Source: Trachythela sp. YZ-2020 (Eukaryota; Cnidaria; Anthozoa; Malacalcyonacea; Clavulariidae). Taken from it: a stretch of DNA of 64,000 nucleotides. The position numbers and the translations under genes were made by a program. The stretch's first letter is position 1; each line of letters begins with the position of its first letter. The notes below the pieces were generated by a model. The model searched no databases. It was given only the letters and a program-made list of their open reading frames with translations, and was not told where the DNA came from. Shown in pieces: positions 12,901-22,514 of the stretch. Location: the NCBI GenBank assembly GCA_016169945.1, contig JADLSH010000355.1, positions 925,501-989,500 of the forward strand, written 5' to 3'.

Positions 12901-13545
12901 AAATTGGTTGGCATAAAAATTTGAATAAAAATAATTGTAAGAGGATTTATTATGGATAGGTAATAAAAAATATATATGGATACATGAATTCGGATCCGGA
13001 CTTAAATTTGTACATGTTCACACGGGAAAGCTTGAAAACCGCGGACGATTTCGAGCACAGCTATATTTACCGTGCGAATTCCCGTGTGAATAAGTGGAAC
13101 AGGGCGAACTTGTGAACGGTTCCAAATTCATCCGGTCTCGAACGTACTATTAAATGTTGTTTAATGTTGTCGTACAGAATAAACGTTAATATATATACTA
13201 CAGAATATGTAACAATTAACACCAGCTTACCATAACTTGGCCTTTTAAAGTTTTCACGTTGATAATCGCTCCAGCGCCTTCTTTTATACTAACATAAAAT
13301 CCACCATCATCATCATCGCCGTTACATGCCGATCTCTTCGTTGCCGATTTTCTTAATTTAGCGCTACTCGGCGGAGTAACTCTGGCTGTTCTTGACGATT
13401 TACTTTCACATAGTCTAACAAGCAGCCTTCCAAATAGAATAACAAGTAATCCACCGAAAAATATTGTCACACTCGTGAGTATAAAGTAATGCCATTTTCG
13501 ATCGTCTTTCGGTACCAAAAAATCTTTGCAATCTGCCGAATCCAT
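1000..13545 (-). CDS. KCNMA1-like: BK-type calcium-activated potassium channel, Slo1/KCNMA1-like (3' end off window)
   Basis: Large-conductance K+ channel subunit of the plasma membrane, opened by voltage and Ca2+. Exons, 5' to 3': 13231-13545, 11525-11586, 10820-10913, 10489-10600, 10216-10291, 10027-10102, 9854-9937, 8716-8897, 7495-7605, 6451-6556, 5965-6047, 5730-5799, 5515-5580, 5317-5400, 4912-5033, 4287-4355, 4089-4178, 3926-3999, 3763-3807, 2795-2870, 2015-2114, 1611-1835, 1000-1318. All phases agree (2641 nt, 880 codons). Start is the ATG at 13545 (MDSADCKDF); an upstream in-frame TTG is ignored. Visible in order: S0 ([13 protein letters not shown]), S1-S4 (S4 [15 protein letters not shown]), S5, pore [13 protein letters not shown]1 from HVVVCGH, Cys-rich linker (CNRCH, CKCD), RCK2 ([30 protein letters not shown]). 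The rest of RCK2, including the Ca2+-bowl region, is outside the window. Divergences from vertebrate Slo1: Gln at the third S4 arginine and loss of the acidic pair after S6 (IPVIGSF instead of VPEIIEL). Family certain; paralogue uncertain. Confidence 0.95.
1424..1610 (+). repeat. Two degenerate copies of the 80-bp satellite unit
   Basis: Two imperfect units with the shared GAGATATCTTTTTCAG and AGACACAAACCAC words, between BK exons 1611-1835 and 1000-1318. The array abuts the splice donor of exon 1611-1835. Confidence 0.75.
2147..2765 (-). repeat. Headless tandem array of the SINE 3' module
   Basis: About five and a half copies of the roughly 113-bp module (on the minus strand: GGTTTCCTCCTGTAGTAACA, then ACCTCTAGG, then CAGTTTAGAACTGATAGAG, then TATAAATAAAGTTAGTTTAG). 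A short remnant of the tRNA-related part follows at 2755-2785. It lies in a BK intron. Confidence 0.9.
3010..3125. mobile_element. Foldback MITE with TTCGACGTTTCGAGCGAAGG arms
   Basis: Inverted repeat of AAGAACTTCGACGTTTCGAG and its complement around a short centre at about 3075, flanked by ATGAAAAATA and TATTTTTCAGGTAGTTTGA. The same element occurs at 44160-44270, 48255-48385 and 54765-54950. Confidence 0.8.
4380..4905. mobile_element. Foldback MITE copies next to BK exon 4912-5033
   Basis: Two related copies share CTCTTTAAATACTGGTTTG and TATATCATACACTCGAAGTCG. The second, about 4730-4905, is a foldback: the arm with ATCATACACTCGAAG near 4763 is inverted near 4890 (CTTCTCGTGTATGAT). Its end shares AAGTAATATATCAT (minus strand) with the intron start at exon 4912-5033, so the element touches the splice donor. 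A short GTC/GTT trinucleotide tract lies at 4400-4480. Confidence 0.7.
5052..5308 (+). mobile_element. Single-module tRNA-derived SINE
   Basis: Compact copy giving the basic structure: head with GTGGTTAGTGCATGTG and a degenerate B-box (GGGGTTAATTCC), body with CAATATGCAGTTGTCTGGTT and CCAGTTTGACTCTACCAAAC, one 3' module, ending AAAGTTAGTTTAG. Inserted in the BK intron between exons 4912-5033 and 5317-5400; its 3' end is 9 bp from the donor of exon 5317-5400. Confidence 0.88.
6600..7352 (+). repeat. 80-bp satellite array, about nine copies
   Basis: Tandem units of about 80 bp, each containing GGTAGTTCAGACACAAACCA, then CTTATTGTAGAATACTACC, then GTTTGAGATATCTTTTTCA. Small differences between copies (proline/leucine-type single changes, one-base indels) show homogenisation. 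It sits in the BK intron directly 3' of exon 6451-6556. The same unit sequence forms the outer arms of foldback elements elsewhere in the window. Confidence 0.9.
7722..8428 (-). mobile_element. tRNA-derived SINE with about five 3' modules
   Basis: On the minus strand the element starts near 8428 with a tRNA-like head (TGGTTAGTGCATGTG, then a degenerate B-box around ATTCCTG), passes through the shared body (GCAGTTGTCTGATTATAAT, TTCCAGTTTGACT), then runs into five tandem copies of the 113-bp module ending near 7722. Intronic in the BK gene. Confidence 0.85.
8478..8885 (-). repeat. Tandem duplication of the BK pore/S6 exon, one copy decayed
   Basis: The block starting at 8678 (intact exon 8716-8897 with its donor) is repeated with a 200-bp offset at 8478-8677. 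The 8478 copy keeps the donor-side end almost perfectly but carries many 1-2 base indels towards the pore, and ends before the VGYGD codons and the acceptor. It cannot encode a functional pore exon. It is either a recent partial exon duplication that has decayed or an unpolished long-read assembly artefact. Confidence 0.85.
10345..10470 (+). repeat. Solo unit of the 80-bp satellite
   Basis: One and a half units (GTTTGAGATATCTTTC, then GGTAGTTCAGACACAAACCA, then AACACTACCTACACTGGACC) in the BK intron between exons 10216-10291 and 10489-10600. Confidence 0.75.
11050..11330. repeat. Interspersed ACAACTTGTTGACAAGTTGT-type repeat
   Basis: Dense direct and inverted copies of AACTTGTTGACAAGTTGTC in a BK intron. 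A related block is at 49970-50275. Probably a fragment of a foldback element; no coding capacity. Confidence 0.65.
11385..11502 (-). mobile_element. SINE head fragment
   Basis: Minus-strand remnant with the head (TGGTTAGTGCA relatives, B-box-like GGTTCAATTCC) and body (ATATGCAGTTGTCTGATTAT), without a 3' module. Lies just beside BK exon 11525-11586. Confidence 0.75.
11880..12310. mobile_element. Diverged foldback element
   Basis: TGTTCCATTGTCTTTTCATT near 11890 and its inverse near 12215-12245 (AAGACAATG, AATGGAACATTCCGATCA) bracket G/C-rich sequence. Fragments of the same family (GGAATGTTCCATTGTCTTTT) occur at 33665-33850 and 37245-37420 in cadherin introns. Confidence 0.6.
12940..13140. 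mobile_element. MITE with GAATTCCCGTGTGAA motif
   Basis: Block with paired words (GTTCACACGGGAA, GAATTCCCGTGTGAA) flanked by related GAATTCGGATCCGGAC and AAATTCATCCGGTC. Similar sequence recurs at 20700-20800 and 50280-50430. Lies in the first BK intron. Confidence 0.6.
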
Positions 13546-15716
13546 GGTGCCCAACTCTGTTTTAGATATTAACTACCATTTTTATGTCTAGAATGTTGTT
13601 AACTTAGTATACTTTGTGGTTCAGGAGTGAAACTACGCACACTTTAGGCCGACGCTGTTGCGGAGAAAATTCGCTATGATCAATAATTGCAACTTTATTC
13701 AATTAGAACAGCAGGCATTGAGACATCCATTTTGCCGGCGAACTAACTTTAACTTTGCCGTATAAAACTACGAAACAGGCCAGTATTCACACAGTATGCT
13801 CTTGAAAGCACTGGAGAATAGACTGATTTTAATACATCAATTCTCGCAAGTTATAGAACAGGTGGTATTCTTACTCCATGACAACAATAGTCAACTCAAA
13901 ATGCGATTTGTCAGTTTTGGGCAAACAATTTTATAGATAATCCAAACAATTTTAATGTATGAACAGACGTTTCATTAAGACGATATTACATGTAGCTCTT
14001 TTCTTGTATATTTGGTTAACAGTAGACAAGTTAAGGATACGTCTAAACAGGTTAAGCCAAACATTATTCCATTAATGCTACGAGGCATTACTATTATAGC
14101 ACATAAAATTTGCAAACACTTCCGTTATAGCTTTTAAACAAAATGAATCCGTCAGTCCTTTAGCGGTTAACTTTCTCGTTTACATGTTATTTCCTTGTGT
14201 GTATGACAAAAAATTGACACATTTTCCTTGACTAGGAGCTTTGTTTTAAGGCTAGTCATACCAGCTTTTGAACAATTGATCGAAAAAACTTGTTTGCTGT
14301 ACACACGAACAAATAATCTTGTCAAGGAAAACTTGCTCGTCTGCATGTACAGGGCTTTAAAGTCTTTTAAAATGCTTTATATCTTTCCAATTACATGAAT
14401 TTGTAACTCCAGAACTTAATCTATTAATATGCAATAAACCGATCCACAGGCGGTATGGACAAGCTTTCAGCTGCCAACAACGTTCAACTCATGTTAATTT
14501 AATACGATTAAATATAAATGAAGAATTAGATGGATTAAAATCAACAATTGTAAAGTAAATAAATGTCTCGTCAAATAATCTCTATGTCAATAAAAGAACA
14601 GAAAATGAACGCATATTTATTGTTCATCCATTAGTTCTCGTTTCAGAGATATTTTACAACTTTTTGTCTAGCAAGCCTCAGGCTACATTTGTCAAGATTT
14701 GAGAGAATGATCTGAGATCGACGTCTGCAAAAGCATTCTTCTTGGACCCCAAATTTTCCATTAAATCCTCTTCATTGCTTAAAGGTACGTTCACATACAG
14801 CGATTTATCGGGCCGATTTTAGGTTTTGCTGAATGTTATGATATTTTCAGTTGATGAGGTCACCAGATGACGTTTGCCACAATATTTTTCAAATATTAAC
14901 GTGCATCTGAAATCGGTGTGAACGTACCTTAAATGAAGTTTCCACATACTCACTTAGCCCATCCAGAAACGTCAGGTTAGTCGTTTGTAAGGGCTTAAGG
15001 AAATTCTAAGGAATGTTGGCAACCAATGGTCAATTTAGGCTATGGACTTATTGGTCAATTGTAAGTGCACCTCATCCCAGTATGAAGAAATTCAGTCAAC
15101 ATAACCGATAGATGTCCCAAAATGCCAGTTTTTTATTAAAGGTTAGAACGAGTAAGAAAGCACACATTCAGACTGGAATACAGAATTGACCCAAGAATTT
15201 AATGGTTAGGAAACCTTGGAAGTGTATAAGCCAGTACTGGAAAAGGTCTGGCAGCACTGGCAAATTTTTGACAAAAAGCGTTTTGAAAAACAAACAAATA
15301 ATTAGCTTGTTTGTGATATAGAATATAAAAATATGCTATAACCTTTAGCATGCACTTGTACTGTAGGACATATATTCACTTACTGGCAGCTTGGTTGTAA
15401 AATGCCAACTAATGCCTATTCCACTACCCCCAAAAGAGATACACAAGACCAGACAACTTTAGTTTTTTTGGAAAATTTTTACTAGATATTATACTGACGA
15501 TAATTAAGCTGTACAGGTTTTAGTTAAAACAACACCCCTAACATTTTAACACTACACATCACATATTAAATAACAAATGTCCGTAAATTAAAATGGCCCC
15601 CAAATCTTGTCTGTAACCAACAATATACATGGAACTTAATATACATTTGTTCATCCTGCGTAAGTCAAGTCGAGGTGAAGGGGAACGAGATAGGATCTTG
15701 ATGTTTTGTTTGTTAA
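13546..15716. other. Intergenic: BK 5' side to H2A.Z 3' side
   Basis: About 2.2 kb with no exon I can support. The BK promoter should lie near 13560-13900; I see no clear core element. The only structured feature is the foldback element at 14783-14929. The H2A.Z 3' UTR occupies part of the right side; a possible AATAAA on the minus strand lies at about 15129-15134. Confidence 0.7.
14783..14929. mobile_element. PIF/Harbinger-like MITE with TAA target duplication
   Basis: 147-bp element with terminal inverted repeats beginning AGGTACGTTCACA and ending TGTGAACGTACCT, flanked on both sides by TAA. A 3-bp TWA duplication is typical of PIF/Harbinger elements. No coding capacity. Confidence 0.8.
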
Positions 15717-18700
15717 CTACTGTGGTTTCGCTGTGCCTTTCTTGCCAATCAAACTCTTGTGGATATGTGGGATAACGCCTGAAACAAACAAGTTAGTTGT
15801 GTCAGGACCTGACAAGGATTGTAGTCGATGACAGCTATTAATACAACAAGATTATATTTAGAAAAATGAAAAATTTAAATCCTTGCTCTGTGCACGCTTA
15901 CAACAGTAAAATACAGATTTCTACATCATGCATGCTACGCCTACAGTTCAAGCCACAAGAACTGTTTACTCAACAAATTGGCTCAACAATAAAGCCTGTT
16001 ACATTGCTGTCCATTATATAGGATATATGCCAGTCAAATTGAAAAAATTTACTGGTCATTGACCGGTGACCGGTACTTATTTTGAGCCCTGGCCATCAGT
16101 AAAGCTCTATCTCCAGATAGAGCTTTACCTCCATTATTAGACCTTATGATACCTATATCATAAGGTCTAATTATGGAGATAGAGCTTTACTGATGGCCAG
16201 GACTCGAAATAAGTACCTGTCACCGGTCAATGACCAGTAATTTTTTCACTTTGACTGGCAAATATCCTCGCTTATAGGACACATGATTTTTATATAAAAA
16301 ACGTGTATGTGACCGAGGTTTTTGTTTCCCATCATTGCATCAAGATCTTTTGTTTTGTTTGGAGAAAAGCGAGAGTCTCGCTTCTAAAAAACACAGCAGG
16401 CATTGCATTCACAACCTATGCTTGCAATTCAAATTACACTTGAGAAACATTGTGGCTCAGAAGACAGAAACTTTGTGAGCAGGAATCTGCTGAAGCTGAC
16501 AAACGTTTGCTCTATTCGTCAGCATCCAAATGTTAAATATTCATGCGTAACAAAGTGGATCATGATCTTGGCTAGAGTGAGCAACATTATCGGGCTGGGA
16601 AATGCCAAATCGATCTGTCAGTCAAAGAAATGGATGAAAACAGGCATGAAAAGAAAACAAGTGGAACTAGTAGGCTAATAATGAATTCTTAAAATACTAA
16701 TTACAGTACACTTAAAATAGGTGCAGTTCAGTGACTGGTAAATTTAATCATTCATCAGTCATGACTGGGATATGTTCAAGAATTATTTCAAGGCCTGCTG
16801 AGTGCTGATGGCCAATACTAAGGCATATTGCTATTAACAGCACTATTGCTATTGGATTGCTAATAGTATTGGTAATGAAAATGCAACTTACCACCACCAG
16901 CAATTGTGGCTTTGATAAGTGAATCAAGTTCTTCATCTCCACGGATAGCTAGTTGTAAATGCCGAGGTGTGATACGTTTTACTTTAAGATCTTTCGAAGC
17001 ATTTCCAGCTAACTCAAGAACCTGTTGAAAAAATTATTACATTTCTTGCAACTTGTCTCGTGCCAGTTTTACAAATCAAGCAACTTAGGACAACTAGTTT
17101 CAGCCTTCTGCAATTTGCCTATTATTGCCAGAGCAAAATTGCGGATTTTTTGCAGAGGCAAATTACGAAGGCTGTAGTTTTTGTCTGTTTTGACCAATCA
17201 TGTATGTTATTTGAGACAAGGAAGTTTGAAGCGTGAAATCTGCAGCAACAAAAGGTCAGAAAATGTTGCCAACTTAATTTCACACCCTAGATATTGGCAC
17301 AGAGTAGAGATCATACAGGTGTAACGGGTGTACCCACTTATGCTTCAGGCGCTTGCCGAGCATGCACAGCTAAATTGCACGATTCAGATGGCGGATCGCT
17401 TTTAACTGCAGTTTACCTTTTAGTAGTGCCTAAAAATGCGAAAGACCTTGAGATTGTGAAACTTTAAAGAGCCGAAAATGTTGGGAACTTGGGGAATGTT
17501 GGGAACTTGGAATGGGTACACAAAGGTAAGTCTCCCAAGTGTTTACGACGGCCCATTCCACCTCTGTGTGATCTCTACTCTGTGATATTGGTTAGCAACT
17601 TAGCATATATACACTCTTGACTTGTATCGGTATACACTCTTGTATCGGTTAGCAACTTTAATAGCATAGAGTTGCAAGGCAATGCAAGCTGCCAAGCTAT
17701 AAACTTGCACTGAAATTTCACCATTTTACCAAGCGACAAGTTTACATCATGCCGTTTCCGTGAGGCAAACAAATGTCTTCTGGGTGGAAATTTAAAAAAT
17801 AAAAGACCTCTCATAATGCATTATATATACTGTACAGTCATCTGTACTTCAACTCAATAATTTTTATTGCAAATATTAGTTAATGTGAAAATCACTTCAA
17901 TACAAGGTATTCCCTTTTGTGCTTTGCAAATTTCAACGAATATATTACATTTTCGCCCTAGATTAAAATATTTTATTTTCTTTTATAGACGCGGCAGCCA
18001 TGTTGTATAAATGGGAATTTCAGGCGGGAAAATTTCAAAACGAAATGGCCGGCTCTACACAACTCCAAAACCCCTCCCAGCAAGCAAATTTTGCCAAAAT
18101 TCAAGTAAACTACATTTCTTAAAAAGAAAAATTTGTCTAGCACGCTTAAAAATTGAATTTCCATAAAGGCGGGCGCCAAATTCAACAAAACAATAAGCCC
18201 AGCCGGTTTACTATACTACGGTGGATAAAATAGGCCCTTCTCGTCCGAAATTTGACAAATTTAAGATTTATAAAGGTGTATTTTACCTCTGCCGTAAGAT
18301 ATTCTAAGATAGCAGCGCTATAAACTGCGGCAGTTGCCCCTACGCGGCCATGACTTGTTGTTCGATTCTTCAAATGTCTATGTATACGACCGACGGGGAA
18401 CTATTAAAAAATACGAAAATAATATTAAATTATCTTTACTGTACACAAACGATAAAGAATGAAATGGTCTTGTATCGATTATAAAGCACAGAAGCAAAGG
18501 AATACATACTTGTAAGCCGGCACGGGCCGATCGCGATACGGCTTTCGCCTTTGTTTTCGAGTCTTTTCCTGCCTTACCTCCAGCCTAAAAGATTAAAAAA
18601 TATCAAGATTTCGACAAAACTGCAAAACGAAATATATATAATAATGGTCAATAGATATCATTTTAAGTATATTTAGTAAAATGATTGAGTTTAGAAGCTA

Positions 18701-18739
18701 ACAAGGCGGTGGATGCAATGGATTATATTTACTAACCAT
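15717..18739 (-). CDS. H2AZ: Histone variant H2A.Z
   Basis: Replication-independent histone H2A variant that pairs with H2B in nucleosomes, notably at promoters. Five coding exons: 18737-18739 (ATG only, donor GTTAGT), 18510-18584, 18287-18400, 16892-17021, 15717-15778 (TAG stop). Product 127 residues, the family's usual length. The N-terminal tail is Lys-rich ([16 protein letters not shown]); the fold is nearly invariant ([70 protein letters not shown]). H2A.Z hallmarks are present: the extended acidic patch (GDEELD) and the C-terminal [18 protein letters not shown]. An intron directly after the initiator ATG and polyadenylated-type introns distinguish it from clustered replication histones. 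Two CCAAT boxes lie about 115-150 bp upstream. Identification is essentially certain. Confidence 0.98.
16031..16257. mobile_element. Long-arm foldback MITE in H2A.Z intron 4
   Basis: Two arms of about 84 bp (16031-16112 and 16174-16257) are inverted copies: CCAGTCAAATTGAAAAAATT at the left edge matches the complement at the right edge, and CATCAGTAAAGCTCTATCTC matches GAGATAGAGCTTTACTGATG. The centre holds a second small palindrome around ATACCTATATCATAAGG. No coding capacity. Confidence 0.88.
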
Positions 18740-18849
18740 TTCGTAATTTTTTGTCTTCTACAATGATGTCAGCGAAACCAAAGAGCAAGCGAAGAATGCC
18801 TTCCGTACGTCAAAAGTGCGCCAAAACCTGCTTGATTTGAAGATCGATT

Positions 18850-18888
18850 AGCCAATAAAAACTCCAGAAACATTTCCACCAACCAATC
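18850..18888. promoter_or_regulatory. Pair of CCAAT boxes upstream of H2A.Z
   Basis: GCCAATAAAA at 18851 and ACCAATCAGC at 18881, 30 bp apart, 115-150 bp upstream of the H2A.Z start codon. CCAAT boxes bound by NF-Y are usual in H2A.Z promoters. Assignment as promoter is inference. Confidence 0.55.
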
Positions 18889-19859
18889 AGCTTTCCAGAT
18901 TTTAACCATGTGATCAACTGTCATCTGAATATTTAATCACCCAAAATGACTTTGTGAAAATATTTTACCGCATAAAAAGCTTTGAAATTTTTCTAATTTA
19001 TTCAAAAACTTGTTAATAATTACGGTGCTATTTTGTACGCTTCATTAGTTCTTTTGTCTCGTGGAGTAGATAATGAGCGTCCCATGTTTATTAAATTTTG
19101 CGGGAATAAAGTATTTTGGATGGCTTAAAAAAATGCAGTGAAATAATTAGTGCGCCAACTGGTATATATAATTTTGCCCAATAGTCAATACTATATTTCC
19201 CGCTCAGCACGTGAGATTTCAAACAAATGCTGTGACAAATACATAATTTTAATACAGAAAAAATAATTCCAAAACTACCGCGCTATAAGACAAAAAAAAA
19301 TTCTGTTTCTGGTCAGCACATGCGCGTCAATGTGTTTTTTTTTGCAAATACGGTCCATCAATATCCTTGTAAAATGAAGTACTCTTAAACTCTTATTAAA
19401 CCTGCAAATTTGGTGACAGTTTAGTATTAAAAGCATAAAAAATCACTGATACACTTTATAAAAAATAGAAAAATACTCACCCATTTCTCCAAAAAAGCGC
19501 CTCTTTAATTAAGGGGTGGGGAAGCTGTGTCAAATCCACTGACCAAAAAACATAATTTTTTTGGCCTAATGCATGTACAATTTGAGTTGTGACATCACAA
19601 ATGGGGGCAATCTTTGCACTAATGTTTACACTGGGATCCTACGCAGGCATTGCCTTTAGATAGGCTGACAGAATTTGGTTGCATGCAAAAAATTTACACC
19701 CAGACCGGTACGGTGCCCGTGAGATGCATGCAGAGACCACACCTCTTGCTCGGTTAGTTGAGAGCTCAAGAAAACAAACTTGATGAAAGACTCAAAAAGA
19801 ACATAAAATAACACATAACAAACGACTGTAAATTTTTTAAATATTTTTAAAATTTTCAT
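18889..19859. other. Intergenic between H2A.Z promoter and PPM1K-like 3' end
   Basis: AT-rich sequence with no exon, RNA or repeat family that I recognise; it presumably holds the 3' UTR of the phosphatase gene, which ends at 19860. Confidence 0.6.
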
Positions 19860-21410
19860 TTACAGATGTTTTGTTAAACCATTTCTAAAACTCGTTAAAA
19901 AGCTAATATCCTGATCACCCTCAAACGACCGCATTCCAAACAACCTGAATGGCAAAAGTATCGCTGTGATATCATCCTCTGAACCAAACTGTACTGCACA
20001 CGTCGTTAGCATTTCGACAGACTCTTCTGGCTCTAACGAACTACTCAATATACTAACTGTCTGACCTGTGTTCATTACAGCAGAGACACCGTCAGTAATT
20101 AGGGCTAGGAAGTTGTCAGTATCCTGATTTACTTGAAGTGTTTGAATTTCGGGAACGGCGATAACCCCAAACGGTTTAAGATCAAAGTTCCCAAAGCACC
20201 TCGTCATTGCTAAACGACCGTTGACACGAGGCATCATTTCGCCATCTATTTCAACTGAGCCACGACTAGCTAGCACTCTATTTTTTTCATCGGTTGACGA
20301 TGGTGTATGATCGTTAGTTAGTAGGTGAGCTTCTCCTTCTCGGCATAAAATTGCTCGACTGTCTCCAACGCTTGCTATGACCAACTCTTCTCCATTTTTT
20401 AAGACTGCGACTGTAGCAGTCGAGCCTGAACGGACATGCAGTTCTTTATTTTCTATAAAAAATAATAGTCTGGCATTACTATGTGGGTCTTTGGTTAATC
20501 AAGGGTTTATATTTTGACTATATCATGTAAGAAACTGTTCACATAAGTCACCTCTCCTTACAGACATCCTTCTAACATGGAGACCTCTCTTCTACGTTGC
20601 CTGTATTAGAGAGGTCGGAATGCATAAAAAGGCAATATGTGACTGAGGCAGAATCATGGCGCTGGTAAGCCATGCCAAGCCAGCATCGACACCATCATAC
20701 AAGACCGGAGGAATTCAGAACCATACACAAATTGGACTGGTTTGTTCACATGGGAATTCGTATAGTTAGCTGTGCTCAAATTCATCCGGTTTCATCAAAT
20801 CATTAACATGATGATTGGCATTTAAAATATTCAAAACATTTAATATTCAAAGAACAGTTCATATTTCCGGATATTACCCGGTAATAATAATTAACCATAT
20901 GGCACCAAAACATAAACAATTAAACATACCAATTTTCTCCAATTCTCTAGCTAAGGCCATATCACAATCTATAAAACCTCGCCGCAATGCTGTAGTAAGC
21001 GAACATCGGCCTTGATCGAGAACATTTTTAACATACGTATGCAAATTGTTTTGTACAAAGTCCACGACAAATGACCCGCCATGACCATCAAAAACGCCGA
21101 GAAATAAGAGATCTGGCGAAAGCTCTGTAACTTTGAATCTATCTTCGTTTGAATCTTTAAAACCTTTAAGGCTTTCGTGTTTTATATTGTTCAAATCGAT
21201 ACGATTTAGCAGGCACGAATCATCATTTTGCCAACCGCCAATATTATCATTCGAGTACAAAATATGGCTCCCTCCATCACTCCATAACCGCGGCTTTTTA
21301 AATGGTTCATCGCTTAAAAAACGGCAACATATATACACCAAGGGTTCTCTAGTCTTCCTATTGTAGTTTAAAAGCGTTTTCGGTAAACGACGGGCTGTAA
21401 AAGACAGCAT
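19860..21410 (-). CDS. PPM1K-like: PPM1K-like mitochondrial PP2C protein phosphatase
   Basis: Metal-dependent Ser/Thr phosphatase; the vertebrate homologue dephosphorylates the branched-chain ketoacid dehydrogenase complex in the mitochondrial matrix. Two exons, 20930-21410 and 19860-20452, give 357 residues (human PPM1K about 372). The start is the ATG at 21410; an upstream TTG is rejected. The N-terminus (MLSFTARRLPKTLLNYNRK) is Arg/Lys-rich without acids, as expected of a mitochondrial presequence. PP2C motifs: SNEDRF, GVFDGHGG, GSTATVAVL, VASVGDSRAILCREG-like (ASVGDSRAILC), DHTPSSTDEKNRV, VNGRLAMTRCFGNFD, LITDGVSAVM, SEDDITAILLPF. The metal-binding Asp residues in DGHGG, TDG and the DD near the end are kept. 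The usual R-S-x-G-D motif reads R-C-F-G-N, a departure from the family. The C-terminal segment after LPFRLFG resembles PPM1K. Confidence 0.93.
20690..20805. mobile_element. MITE fragment in the PPM1K-like intron
   Basis: Contains CATGGGAATTCGTATAG and CAAATTCATCCGGTTTC, shared with 12940-13140 and 50280-50430, between the two phosphatase exons. Ends are unclear. Confidence 0.55.
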
Positions 21411-21501
21411 TTTTGCCACGAAAAGCGAACAGAAAATATCAGAAGCCAAAATTGGCGCAAATTACCATGAATAAAAATTTAAAATTCCGGTTTGTTTTGG
21501 T

Positions 21502-21530
21502 CACGTGTCATTGCGGGAAGGCCACACGTG
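21502..21530. promoter_or_regulatory. Two CACGTG E-boxes upstream of the PPM1K-like gene
   Basis: Palindromic CACGTG at 21502-21507 and 21525-21530, 92-120 bp upstream of the start codon, next to an ETS-like CCGG near 21487 and an inverted CGAAAAGTTCG at 21531. The position fits a promoter for bHLH-ZIP factors of the USF/MYC type. Function is inference. Confidence 0.55.
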
Positions 21531-21781
21531 CGAAAAGTTCGCACGGCTGATGCAATCACAAAACTCGAAAAAAATGCAAATTTTCGTCGATGTTTACTTG
21601 CTTAAACGACCTTAAAACCGTACCTGAATACAAATTGTTTATCATATTTTGAATTGAGCTGATTTTATATTATAGCCTTCCAAAGATGCGTTTTTTCATT
21701 CTCGGCGGCCATTTTGTTACAATATTGACTATTGAGTATTTTTTTCCATTCAAAAAGAAGTATATATTTATACTGTTATGT

Positions 21782-22040
21782 TTAAGCCAATCACAACAGC
21801 TCTATAATTGTAAATGCTAGCCAATTGCACCAGCTTTGTGACGATAGCTGCTAGCCAATCAGAGAAATTTTAGGCAAAAGCAACTAACCAATCGCAACAG
21901 CTTTCAATCTAACAATTAACCAATCACAGCATCTATAAATCTACTAGTTAGCCAATCACATCAATTTAATAAATCTATTAGCGAGCCAAGCAGAGAAGCT
22001 CTACAGCCACGTCGGCTAGCCAATCACAAGACAATAAAAG
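21782..22040 (+). promoter_or_regulatory. 33-bp-periodic CCAAT-box array followed by a TATA-like box
   Basis: CCAAT cores at 21787, 21821, 21855, 21888, 21920, 21952 and 22020, with a damaged one (GCCAAGC) at 21985. Spacing is 32-35 bp throughout, within a degenerate repeat resembling TAGCCAATCACAACAGCT. A TATA-like ATAAAAG follows at about 22034. All boxes face the plus strand, away from the phosphatase gene and towards the 3' end of the cadherin gene. Confidence 0.75.
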
Positions 22041-22514
22041 CGCGCGAAGAAAAAAATCCCGAAAACAGGCGTTAAAATCGATATTTTAATGTTTTAAAGT
22101 TTTGAATATTCGTTTAAATAAATTAATGTGGATGTATTAACGAAAGTTATGTTACATATCAGCTAATCTAAAACTATAACTAAATAATATATGATATTAC
22201 CAAATGTTATTAATATTATTAATGAATTTATGAATGTTTAAAATAATTAAATATAATATATGACGATTGTTGAATGACGATTCAACCATGTTATTTTACA
22301 AGTTGCTACAACCTTTTGGAACACCTATATACTCTGCAAATCTGGGATACTAAATTTCAAGGAAAGATTGGTGATTTTCAGGTGCTAGTATCCACATGGA
22401 TACTGGCAAAAAATTCAAATATTGGGCCCTGATGCAAGATTTTTGAGTGCCTAAATCATCAATGTTAATATTGAAATACTAAACTGAATTGTTTTGATAT
22501 ATACATTATTATGT

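Noticed and set aside
16403..16678. 91-residue plus-strand frame in the H2A.Z intron
   Set aside because: No recognisable domain, no splice context; probably a decayed repeat fragment or chance.
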